Assembly (NCBI GenBank): GCA_019309815.1
Contig: JAFDFO010000057.1
Coordinates: 1-12,860, forward strand
DNA from: Deltaproteobacteria bacterium
GTDB taxonomy: Bacteria; Desulfobacterota; Desulfobacteria; Desulfobacterales; C00003060
Direction of reading: 5' to 3'
Length of the DNA stretch: 12,860 bases
The notes beneath the pieces are model-generated. The model did not search any database. It worked only from the letters and a program-made list of their open reading frames with translations, and was not told where the DNA came from. Positions 6,464-12,860 of the stretch are shown piece after piece. The stretch's first letter is position 1. Each line of letters starts with the position of its first letter. The position numbers and the translations under genes were made by a program.

Positions 6464-6492
6464 TTTATATCATTTTATATATAATATGTCAA
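6464..6492 (-). promoter_or_regulatory. Near-consensus sigma70 promoter of small cysteine gene
   Basis: On the minus strand a perfect TTGACA (6492-6487) is separated by exactly 17 bases from TATAAA (6469-6464), five of six matches to TATAAT. The surrounding 6430-6490 region is very AT-rich. The predicted start is near 6457, giving a leader of roughly 49 bases. It is among the best promoters in the window. Confidence 0.65.
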
Positions 6493-6632
6493 GGAAAAAT
6501 GGTGTTTTGGGGATTCTTGCTGGTCGCTATCAATCGGCACGTGTCATGAACGTGCTTGCAAGGGGGAGAAGACGGCCTCCGCTTGGGAGAGAAGTCAACA
6601 GGGGGCGGTTGGGGGGCGTGCTTACACCAAGA

Positions 6633-6664
6633 ACTAAGGTTTGCTTTTGGCTTTAGTCTTTTTT
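6633..6664. terminator. Hairpin with T-run beside the outer-membrane protein stop
   Basis: ACTAAGG (6633-6639) and CTTTAGT (6651-6657) form a 7-base stem with one G-T pair, followed on the plus strand by a run of six T at 6659-6664. It most likely serves the minus-strand gene ending at 6663, although the T-run favours plus-strand termination. The adjoining 6493-6632 holds no gene; it has G-runs near 6560-6617 and a small inverted repeat GCACG/CGTGC at 6537-6555. Confidence 0.35.
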
Positions 6665-7571
6665 AGAAGAGTTTTGTTAAAGTCAGGGTTGTGACATTAC
6701 CTTCAGGACGGTCCACGGCCTCGAATTCCCACTGGCTCCTGAGTGAAACAAAAAGCGTGGCAGGAGGAATGAAAACGACCACCTCCGGGCCGACCGCATA
6801 AACACTATCGTGGTCACTTCTGTCCCAAACAACGTCTGAACCGCTGTCATCGGTCACCTGCCAATGACAGTAGCCGGTCAATCCCACATCCCATATCTTC
6901 GCAAGTGTTTTGGCTATACCCCACTCGAAATGAAAATCATCACCCGGCCTTACATCCTCGCTATTTTTCTCGCTGTGAAGTTCATAACGCGCCAGAATCG
7001 ATGCTGACCAGGTCTTCCCGGTATCAAAATACCAGGTTCCCCCAAGGGTAAACATGCCCGTCCAGAAATCTTTGCCCGGAGAGGCCGGTTTATTCTCGTC
7101 ATATTCGCCGGTTGGAATGTAAAGGGCTATTCCAAATGCTGCATCATAACGGGGACCGTGCCACGACAAGACGAATGGCTCAACTGCAACATCGCCCAAA
7201 CCAAATTTATCGTCGGCAGCTCCGATTGCCCCAATCTCAACATCCGTGTAGACAAGTGGAATGATGATATCAACACCAAAGTCAGCTCCCAAAATCTTTT
7301 TGTTAGTAATCCAAATGAATCTGTTGGCCATGGCATACACACTTAGGTCGAATCCTATATCCAATTCATTACCATCCCGATCTTTTAGTGTGTCAGCGTT
7401 GTAAAAAACATTGTACAGACGATAGCAGAAACTACCTGCAGGAGGTAAGGTCGCGGCCTTAATTCCCTCGACGCCGTTTACGTAATGACCCGTCTCCCCT
7501 GCACAGGCACTGCCAAAAAGTGCTCCTACAAGGCCCAGAGTGCAAAACATCACAACCGCTGTTCGCCGCAT
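6663..7571 (-). CDS. Outer-membrane protein, phenol MetA-degradation family
   Basis: A 302-residue protein that I place in the SphA / phenol MetA-degradation outer-membrane family, proposed to form beta-barrels that admit hydrophobic compounds. The mature N-terminus GHYVNGVEGIKAATLPPAG is the family hallmark. It is preceded by a signal peptide (MRRTAVVMFCTLGLVGALFG) with a likely signal peptidase I site after ACA. Alternating hydrophobic strands follow (for example AFGIALYIPTGEYDE and FHFEWGIAKTL), and the protein ends in LTKLF, whose terminal Phe is the usual barrel-assembly signal. The ATG at 7569-7571 has GGAGAGG upstream; an in-frame ATG at 7596-7598 has none and would put charged residues before the signal peptide. 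The substrate is unknown and no catabolic genes lie nearby. Confidence 0.82.
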   Translation of the reverse strand: MRRTAVVMFCTLGLVGALFGSACAGETGHYVNGVEGIKAATLPPAGSFCYRLYNVFYNADTLKDRDGNELDIGFDLSVYAMANRFIWITNKKILGADFGVDIIIPLVYTDVEIGAIGAADDKFGLGDVAVEPFVLSWHGPRYDAAFGIALYIPTGEYDENKPASPGKDFWTGMFTLGGTWYFDTGKTWSASILARYELHSEKNSEDVRPGDDFHFEWGIAKTLAKIWDVGLTGYCHWQVTDDSGSDVVWDRSDHDSVYAVGPEVVVFIPPATLFVSLRSQWEFEAVDRPEGNVTTLTLTKLF

Positions 7572-7631
7572 GACGAAAACCTCTCCATCAGAAATCATAG
7601 TCGAATCATGGAACTAAACACTTGGCGCCGA

Positions 7632-7660
7632 CTTTTAAAAGAATCAGCTATAATTGTCAA
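7632..7660 (-). promoter_or_regulatory. Probable promoter of the outer-membrane protein gene
   Basis: On the minus strand a perfect TTGACA (7660-7655), 17 bases, then TAAAAG (7637-7632; four of six). The predicted start is near 7625, leaving a leader of about 54 bases before the ATG at 7571. Confidence 0.5.
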
Positions 7661-7766
7661 GGAGGAAGAATGCAGTGTTGTAACTGGGGGTGATCGGGTT
7701 TTGTAGAGGTCTACTAAAGCTTTGAAACCGTTTGGCAACCGCTCTATATTGTTTTTGAGATAGGTT

Positions 7767-8345
7767 TTAGAGTTCGGGCGGTCCCCGGACTATCATCTCT
7801 GCCAGGGTCAGATTAACCTTTGGCAAGGCCTTGCCCTTAGGGGCGACGTAAGCCATCTCCAATGCAACCAGATCCTTGTAGAAACTGGTCCTGTCCAAAA
7901 CAGGCACCTCTTTCAACTGCGAGCAAAACTCCTGGCACCTGAAACAGCCCGGAAAGCTCATCTTTTTTCCGTCAGGCCTGACGAAGGTATTTGGAACCCC
8001 GTGCATGCGGCATATCATGAGCCGGTGTTCATAGAGGCCGCAAAACCCGCCATCGTTTAAAGGGCACATGATGGTGGGTCTGAGGCCTTGAGCCAGGGGG
8101 AGTCTGCTCTCTTCGATATAGTCTCTGGCTCTGTTCACATACTCCTGTTGTCTCTCAGCTGAACATGATCTGATTCCGTCCCAAAGATAAGTCCATTCAA
8201 TGCAGGTATGGTGTTGGAAGTAGCTGTTACAGCAATTGTCAGGGCATCCCTGGCAGGACAGGCCGATCTTGGTGGCTACCTGATCATAGGCATCCTCCAT
8301 TTTGGCATAGAGGCGAGACAGTTCTTCGAACAAGGCGCTTTTCAC
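7767..8345 (-). CDS. YkgJ-type cysteine-cluster protein
   Basis: A predicted 192-residue protein of the YkgJ / CxxCxxCC family, thought to bind zinc or iron-sulfur but of unproven function. Counting from the GTG at 8345, the core reads SCQGCPDNCCNS with Cys31, 34, 38 and 39. It continues with CPLNDGGFCGLYEHRLMICR (Cys94, 102, 112) and GCFRCQEFC (Cys134, 137, 141). The frame is open up to 8744, but that would overlap the convincing trmO gene, so a start before 8583 cannot be right. GTG at 8345 is chosen because recognisable sequence (ALFEELSRLYAKMEDAYD) begins there and AAGGA lies just upstream, though only two bases away. ATG at 8300 is an alternative. It is divergent from the trmO operon. 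Confidence 0.72.
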   Translation of the reverse strand: MKSALFEELSRLYAKMEDAYDQVATKIGLSCQGCPDNCCNSYFQHHTCIEWTYLWDGIRSCSAERQQEYVNRARDYIEESRLPLAQGLRPTIMCPLNDGGFCGLYEHRLMICRMHGVPNTFVRPDGKKMSFPGCFRCQEFCSQLKEVPVLDRTSFYKDLVALEMAYVAPKGKALPKVNLTLAEMIVRGPPEL

Positions 8346-8526
8346 TGTCCTTACTTTTCCCGATTCACAATTGAAATTCTCTTTCCACTGTGACACTCTT
8401 GGAACATCTAACGATATCAGACCAGACCGATACCTGAACCCTACTGATTGGTCAAGGGTATTCAAGATTCGCTGCAGTTCCCTTTGGAACGACAGTCCCA
8501 CCTGGCAAGATACAAATCCTTTTCGC

Positions 8527-8555
8527 TTGACCCCTAGCCCTTTGTTCAATATGTT
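8527..8555 (+). promoter_or_regulatory. Probable promoter of the trmO operon
   Basis: TTGACC (8527-8532), 17 bases, then TATGTT (8550-8555): five and four matches to consensus. The predicted start near 8562 gives a leader of about 20 bases before the trmO ATG at 8583. The rest of the 237-base divergent gap (8346-8582) shows no strong promoter for the minus-strand gene. Confidence 0.45.
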
Positions 8556-8582
8556 TTGTTCACACACTCGGGTGGTGCGTTG

Positions 8583-9083
8583 ATGAAAGAGATAAGATAC
8601 CGGCCTATAGGCGTTATTCATTCCCCCTTCAAAGATGTGAAGGGGATGCCCATACAGACAACAGCTGGTCGAGGCATCGGAGGCACGGTAGAAGTAAAAC
8701 CCGAGTATCAGGAAGGGCTCAAGGATCTTGAGGGGTTTTCTCACATTTTTCTATTGTACCACTTCCATCACTGTGAAGGATACACCCTCGAGGTGCAGCC
8801 TTTCATGGACAATGACATGCGAGGAGTATTTGCTACGAGAGCACCGCAGCGCCCTAATGCTATAGGAATCTCCGTGGTGAAGCTCGTAGAGGTGCGAGGT
8901 TGCACGATCTTTGTTGAAGACATCGATATCATAGATGGGACTCCGCTTTTGGACATAAAACCTTACGTCCCGGAGTTTGATGTCCGTGCGGTACAACGAA
9001 CAGGATGGCTTCACAACAAGGCCGGCAAAGTTCATGAAATATCCGCAGACGAACGATTCAGACCAAAAGATGAGGATGATTAG
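8583..9083 (+). CDS. trmO: TrmO/TsaA-family tRNA t6A37 N6-methyltransferase
   Basis: A 166-residue protein of the TrmO (TsaA, YaeB) family. Characterised members use S-adenosylmethionine to methylate threonylcarbamoyl-adenosine at position 37 of threonine tRNA; transfer of that activity here is by family. Motifs include RPIGVIHSPF at 7-16, GFSHIFLLYHFH at 51-62, FATRAPQRPNAIGIS at 83-97 and DGTPLLDIKPYVPEFD at 118-133. It matches the short, single-domain form rather than the longer E. coli protein with an extra C-terminal domain. The ATG at 8583 begins the conserved sequence. The preceding bases are only weakly Shine-Dalgarno-like (GGTGGTG). The next gene begins 11 bases after the stop, so they are likely co-transcribed. 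Confidence 0.9.
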   Translation: MKEIRYRPIGVIHSPFKDVKGMPIQTTAGRGIGGTVEVKPEYQEGLKDLEGFSHIFLLYHFHHCEGYTLEVQPFMDNDMRGVFATRAPQRPNAIGISVVKLVEVRGCTIFVEDIDIIDGTPLLDIKPYVPEFDVRAVQRTGWLHNKAGKVHEISADERFRPKDEDD

Positions 9084-9094
9084 GGAATCAAAAC

Positions 9095-9631
9095 ATGCAG
9101 GACGACAACGCCGATCAGTTTGAACCGGCCGGCACATTTCAATATTTCAGAAGAGCCATTGAGATTATCAAGCTGAAGCAACCGACAATGGTTGAAGTGG
9201 CTAGAGATCCTAATGCGTTAAGGTTTGGGATCGCTGTAACCGCCATGGGCGGAGCACTGGCGTTCATTCCTGGCAAAAGCCTGGCTGGTGTTTTCGTTGG
9301 TGCTCTGTTTTCCATTCTTGCTCTTTTTCTCTTTGCAGGATTTGTGCACCTTTTCTGTGGTTACTCAAAGGGGAAAGAGGAGTATTTGGGTTTCGCCAGG
9401 ATTGTAGGCTTGAGCGGTGTTCTGGACTGGACGGTGATTATTCCTCTAGTCGGCCTAGTCGCAACGATATGGAGTGTCGTTATCTCAATCGTTGCCGCTC
9501 AGGTCGTCTATCAGTCAACCGGCGCCAGGGCGACTCTCGCTGTTCTCATATCTGCCGTGGTCCTCTGGATGATTGCCCTCTCAACCTTCTTTGGCCCCTT
9601 GTCTTTCCTATTGGATATTCCAAACCAGTAA
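9095..9631 (+). CDS. Yip1-domain-like inner-membrane protein
   Basis: A 178-residue membrane protein that resembles bacterial Yip1-domain (YIPF-like) proteins, whose function is unknown. A soluble N-terminus of about 40 residues leads with FQYFRRAIEIIKLKQPTM, a common opening in this group. Hydrophobic segments follow at about residues 43-60, 63-90, 103-140 (long, probably two spans) and 145-173. The conserved-looking loop GYSKGKEEYLGFARIVG at 89-105 resembles the family's central motif. The ATG at 9095 lies 11 bases past trmO, with AGGGA about eight bases upstream. Its place inside the operon gives no clear functional link to tRNA modification. Confidence 0.68.
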   Translation: MQDDNADQFEPAGTFQYFRRAIEIIKLKQPTMVEVARDPNALRFGIAVTAMGGALAFIPGKSLAGVFVGALFSILALFLFAGFVHLFCGYSKGKEEYLGFARIVGLSGVLDWTVIIPLVGLVATIWSVVISIVAAQVVYQSTGARATLAVLISAVVLWMIALSTFFGPLSFLLDIPNQ

Positions 9632-9670
9632 GAATGGATCAAAACTCTGTGGAAGGCCTAAGCTGATATT

Positions 9671-11156
9671 ATGATAGACATCGAAAAGGCCGTTTTGACA
9701 CTCAACCACCGACTCACGGCAAGGGCCTTGAGCCTGTGGCAGGGAAACGTGCCTAAAGGCTCCAACTACGATACATATGACGGTCTCACGGACATCCTAA
9801 ATCCAAGTACCATAAACAGTCTGCGTCCTTCGGGAGAATGGGCCAGGCACGGACAAAGAGTTTATCACTCTCTCCTGAGTCATTATCTGCAATACCGCAT
9901 CTCGCCGTACGAGAATGAATTATTCACCTTGACTAGAGGAGCTGCCGCCCTCGTTGAGGGGGAAAAGATCTACTTCAAAGACACGCTTTCATGGTGCCAG
10001 AAGCGAAGTGATTTAGCGAAGCGCAAGATACTGGAAAAGGAGTCGAGTGGCCTCTGCAAGTTTTTGAAGCCCTTTGCCCTTGGCGTCTGGGAACACCTTT
10101 TGATGCTGCTTGAGGATGAATTCGGATATGAAGACTATGTGAAGTATTGTCAGGACAAGAAACAGATTGATTACGAAGGCTACTTACCTGTATTGCAGGA
10201 AGTGCTGCGGCAGACCGATACATTGTACTTTGAGGCCATGGAGCGCTGGTCTCAAAAAAGCCTTGGTGTCACACTTGACGAGTTGAATAGATTTGATGCG
10301 ATCTACCTGCTCGGGCTGGGTGAATTTGACCAATCAGTGGGCAATACAAGTGAACGACATTCCAGGTCTTTCTCTTGATATAGGTCATTCGTCCAGGAAG
10401 GGGTCTCAGGCCATGAGTTTTGTCCTGAGCATACCGGACGAGATCTACCTGGTCATGAATTCCCAGGGGGGCTGGATCGACCTTGAAACCCTGTTTCATG
10501 AAATGGGTCATGTTCTTAGTCATGCCTTCACAGCACCGGATCTTCCATCTGTTGAAAAGGATTTCTTCACCTCAAATACCCTTTCAGAAACCTATGCCTT
10601 TTTGCTTCAGAACATGTGTTTTTCTCCATTGTTTCTTGAGCGGCATTTGGGCCTTTCGTCCGATGCCATAGAAGAGATATCTTTTTATAAAGCCCTCAAG
10701 GACCTCTCTGTGTTCAGGCGATACGTGGGCAAGTTCATATCAGAATATGAGATGTTCAAGGAGAATGACGTTGGGAACGGAGAGATCTACTCTGCAATAA
10801 TGGAAAAGTACACGGGTTTTGCCTACCTATCCGAAACCCATCTTTTTGATCTTGTGCCGGAGTTCTACTCTCTGGACTATGTTATTTCGTGGATGGCTGA
10901 GGCCACTATGGAGAAGATGTTGGTTAAGACTTTGGGTAGTGACTGGATGTTCCAGCCGGAAGCAGGAAGCATCCTGAAAGACTGGTGGTTGTGCGGGAAT
11001 CGCTACGAAATCGATGAATTCTTTTCAGCCAAGGGGATTGGCACCATTGACCACGGAGATATCATTGAGAGGTGGCGTAACAAGATATTGGGAGAAAAAG
11101 GGAATGCAAACCGTTCGTCAACAGATGACAGCCTTGTTGTCCCAACAGGTGTGTAG
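9671..11156 (+). pseudogene. Frameshifted M3-like zinc metallopeptidase
   Basis: Two overlapping frames appear to be one broken gene. The first runs 9671-10378 (235 codons) and ends at TGA; the second is open past 10293 and continues to 11156. Joined by a +1 shift they give about 494 residues. The second part carries the gluzincin zinc site LFHEMGH (codons at 10497-10511) and a candidate third ligand, the Glu of LSETYAF at 10587. It resembles oligopeptidase-like M3 proteins in which a PxxxLD segment and a PDEIYLV strand precede the HExxH helix. Family-like sequence switches frame between about 10320 (LLGLGEFD) and 10350 (IPGLSLDIG). The catalytic residues survive, so a sequencing error or a very recent mutation is possible. 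The start ATG follows the Yip1-like gene by 39 bases. Confidence 0.7.
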
Positions 11157-11385
11157 TGCCAGAGATCTTTCGCAGAGACTGAGCATCCAGGAAAAGGAGG
11201 TATATAGTCATCTTTCCCACATCTCGCGTTCCGTTGTCTCGCGAAGGCAGAGACTGGTTATAGTCCCTTCCCGATGTCTCGCATGCGGGTATGTGTTCAA
11301 GGAGCGAAAGCGGTTGACCCGGCCAAGTCGCTGTCCACGTTGCAGAGGGGAGCGTATTGAAGAGCCGAAATATCAGGTCGTATAG
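11104..11385 (+). CDS. Winged-helix plus zinc-ribbon predicted regulator
   Basis: A 93-residue predicted transcription regulator combining an N-terminal winged helix-turn-helix (about residues 5-48, ALLSQQVCSARDLSQRLSI then EVYSHLSHISRSV) with a C-terminal zinc ribbon. The ribbon cysteines are Cys58-x2-Cys61 (CLACGYVFKERKR) and Cys77-x2-Cys80 (CPRCRGERI). This layout matches the HTH/Zn-ribbon family I recall as COG3357, common in archaea and some anaerobic bacteria; no target genes are known to me. The frame is open upstream, but the ATG at 11104 is preferred: it has GGGAGAAAAAGGGA upstream and begins the HTH domain. It overlaps the last 53 bases of the peptidase gene in another frame, a sign of translational coupling and of shared transcription. 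Confidence 0.75.
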   Translation: MQTVRQQMTALLSQQVCSARDLSQRLSIQEKEVYSHLSHISRSVVSRRQRLVIVPSRCLACGYVFKERKRLTRPSRCPRCRGERIEEPKYQVV

Positions 11386-11430
11386 CCTTTAACTGTAAGC
11401 GAATCCTTCAAATTCGACCATACAGAATCA

Positions 11431-12726
11431 TTGAAAACAACACACAAGATCATAATTGGTGATTCGAGGTGCATGAAAGAGGTGCCGGATGAGTCAGTGC
11501 ATCTCGTCATTACGTCTCCGCCATATTGGCAACTGAAGGACTATGGAAGTCAAGACCAGATTGGCTTTAATGACACCTATGAAAAGTATACTAATAATCT
11601 GAATTTGGTTTGGAGTGAATGCCTCAGAGTTCTGCATCAAGGTTGCCGGTTGTGTATTAATATTGGCGACCAGTTTGCTCGGTCAGCATATTACGGAAGA
11701 TATAAGGTCATCCCCATACGGACGGAGATAATTAAGTTCTGTGAAGCTGCCGGATTTGACTACATGGGTGCAATTATCTGGCAGAAGATTACAACATGCC
11801 ATACCACGGGCGGTGCCACAGTCATGGGCTCCTATCCTTATCCAAGAAGTGGTATCCTCAAGCTTGACTATGAGTTCATCCTTATCTTCAGGAAGTATGG
11901 TAGGCAGCCGAAAGTTAATAAAGAGATAAAGGAGAGGTCCAGACTGACACAGGAGGAGTGGAATCAGTATTTTGCAGGACACTGGAATTTTCCCGGCGAA
12001 AGACAGGATAAGCATTTGGCCATGTTCCCTGAAGAGTTGCCACGGCGGCTTGTCAAGATGTTCAGTTTCGTTGGTGATACTGTGCTTGATCCTTTCCTGG
12101 GAAGCGGGACAACGTCTTTGGCTGCCAGGAACTTGAACAGAAGCTCAATTGGTTATGAAATCAGTGAGGAATACTTGGCGGTCATTAAGAAACGTCTCAA
12201 ATTGATGGAAACAAATGTATCGCAAGAACCAACCCTAGAAATAGTCAAGCAGGGGAGGGCACGTATCGATGTCCAAAAGGAGATTGAGAAGTTGCCTTAC
12301 GTTTTCAAGGACCCTGTGAAGTTTGACAGAAGGGTGGATCCGAAAACACTCAAGTTTGGGTCAAGAGTAGATCACGAAAGCGGGGACAAGAAGGCGTATT
12401 CGAAGGTAACAAAGGTTATTTCTTCGGAAGCCTTAATTCTGGACGATGGACTGAAAGTCAGATTGTTGGGCATCAAGGAGATTCCGCACAAGAACATAGA
12501 CGCGATTGAGTTCCTAAAGAAGAAGACGAAAGGGCAAAAGCTATTCATGAAGTTTGACAACGTGACATATGATGAAAAGAAAAACCTTTTTTGCTATCTT
12601 TACCTGCGGAACAAGACGTTCTTGAATGCCCATCTGATCAAGAACGGCTTGGCTGATGTGGATACGTCCTTTGAGTACAAACATAAATCAAGATTTCTCG
12701 GATACAGAAAGCACCATGAGACATAA
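11431..12726 (+). CDS. N4-cytosine-type DNA methyltransferase fused to SNase-like domain
   Basis: A 431-residue site-specific DNA methyltransferase. TSPPYW at residues 28-33 is the catalytic motif IV in the form usual for N4-cytosine enzymes, and DPFLGSGTT at 220-228 is the S-adenosylmethionine motif I. The order IV then I marks the beta class. Residues about 323-425 resemble a staphylococcal nuclease OB fold (KVRLLGI, NLFCYLYLRNKTFLNAHLIKNGLADV). Aligned by eye to the S. aureus enzyme, Arg35 is kept (Arg344) but Asp40, Glu43 and Arg87 appear as Lys349, Pro352 and Asn385, so it probably binds rather than cuts. The start is TTG at 11431, needed to include IIIGDSR; no Shine-Dalgarno is seen. 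A weak promoter, TTGAAG-18-TATAGC, lies at 11357-11386. A partner nuclease, if any, is outside the window. Confidence 0.9.
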   Translation: MKTTHKIIIGDSRCMKEVPDESVHLVITSPPYWQLKDYGSQDQIGFNDTYEKYTNNLNLVWSECLRVLHQGCRLCINIGDQFARSAYYGRYKVIPIRTEIIKFCEAAGFDYMGAIIWQKITTCHTTGGATVMGSYPYPRSGILKLDYEFILIFRKYGRQPKVNKEIKERSRLTQEEWNQYFAGHWNFPGERQDKHLAMFPEELPRRLVKMFSFVGDTVLDPFLGSGTTSLAARNLNRSSIGYEISEEYLAVIKKRLKLMETNVSQEPTLEIVKQGRARIDVQKEIEKLPYVFKDPVKFDRRVDPKTLKFGSRVDHESGDKKAYSKVTKVISSEALILDDGLKVRLLGIKEIPHKNIDAIEFLKKKTKGQKLFMKFDNVTYDEKKNLFCYLYLRNKTFLNAHLIKNGLADVDTSFEYKHKSRFLGYRKHHET

Positions 12727-12793
12727 GCGAAGTCCATTAAAATGTAAGGATCATCTCCCGATTAGTTGTAGTTAATTGAGGCCAAATAGATGG

Positions 12794-12822
12794 GTTATCC
12801 CCAATTGAACAGGCGTTATCCC
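12794..12822. repeat. Pair of GTTATCCC direct repeats
   Basis: GTTATCCC occurs at 12794-12801 and 12815-12822, starts 21 bases apart, or two helical turns. Both lie in the noncoding stretch 12727-12823 after the methyltransferase, where no gene or clear terminator was seen. Confidence 0.4.
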
Positions 12823-12823
12823 A

Positions 12824-12860
12824 GAGGGGTCAAGGGGTCCAGGATTCAAGGGTTCGAGTG
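12824..12860. repeat. Period-8 tandem array cut by window edge
   Basis: Four 8-base units read GAGGGGTC, AAGGGGTC, CAGGATTC and AAGGGTTC, then a partial GAGTG at the window end. The array probably continues beyond 12860. Confidence 0.7.

Noticed and set aside
6556..6617. G-runs as a G-quadruplex
   Set aside because: The loops between runs of three or more G are too long for a convincing quadruplex.
7649..7693. TATAAT, a strong GGAGG and a seven-codon frame MQCCNWG on the plus strand, like a leader peptide
   Set aside because: No plus-strand gene follows that it could regulate, and the same bases serve as the minus-strand promoter of the outer-membrane protein gene.
8346..8744. N-terminal extension of the YkgJ-type protein to 325 residues
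   Set aside because: It would overlap trmO by 162 bases and cover its promoter, and the extension has no recognisable domain. The gene was started at 8345 instead.
10367..10380. Possible programmed +1 frameshift at TCT-TGA in the peptidase gene, similar to the prfB site
   Set aside because: The slip codon would not re-pair as CTT-TGA does in prfB, and the alternative frame already looks family-like about 30 bases earlier, so the shift should lie upstream of this stop.

Overview
The window reads as chromosomal DNA from a Gram-negative bacterium. An outer-membrane beta-barrel protein with a signal peptide and terminal Phe supports this, as do AGGAG-type ribosome sites and sigma70-like TTGACA/TATAAT promoters. 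Gene styles and short tandem repeats between genes recall Desulfobacterota (sulfate-reducer-type deltaproteobacteria), but that placement rests on memory of similar genomes and is tentative. No rRNA, tRNA, CRISPR array, transposase or phage gene was seen.

Layout. (1) 34-1378: a minus-strand DUF2938-type membrane protein, a 311-base gap, then a plus-strand VapBC toxin-antitoxin pair. A TTGACA-17-CATACT promoter there would start the transcript almost at the antitoxin ATG, and an imperfect palindrome overlaps the -10. (2) 1469-5957: minus-strand housekeeping genes gyrA, gpsA and radC in transcription order. The gaps between them are packed with tandem arrays of 7-base units, and one array supplies the radC start codon. 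(3) 5958-7571: a leader and probable promoter for gyrA, a 66-residue cysteine-containing protein with its own near-consensus promoter, and an outer-membrane protein of the phenol MetA-degradation type. (4) 7767-8345: a YkgJ-type cysteine-cluster protein, divergent from the next block. (5) 8583-11385, plus strand: trmO, a Yip1-like membrane protein, an M3-like zinc metallopeptidase gene broken by a frameshift, and a winged-helix/zinc-ribbon regulator overlapping its end. Tight spacing suggests one operon. (6) 11431-12726: a putative N4-cytosine DNA methyltransferase fused to a staphylococcal-nuclease-like domain that appears to have lost catalytic residues. The window ends in a period-8 repeat array cut by the edge.

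How they work together. gyrA, gpsA and radC are core genes for supercoiling, phospholipid precursor supply and a RadC-family protein of uncertain role. VapBC and the methyltransferase are accessory elements. The methyltransferase may be half of a restriction-modification system whose nuclease would lie beyond position 12860, or it may be solitary. The strongest leads are the 7-base repeat system, the methyltransferase fusion, the near-leaderless VapB start, and the small cysteine protein.
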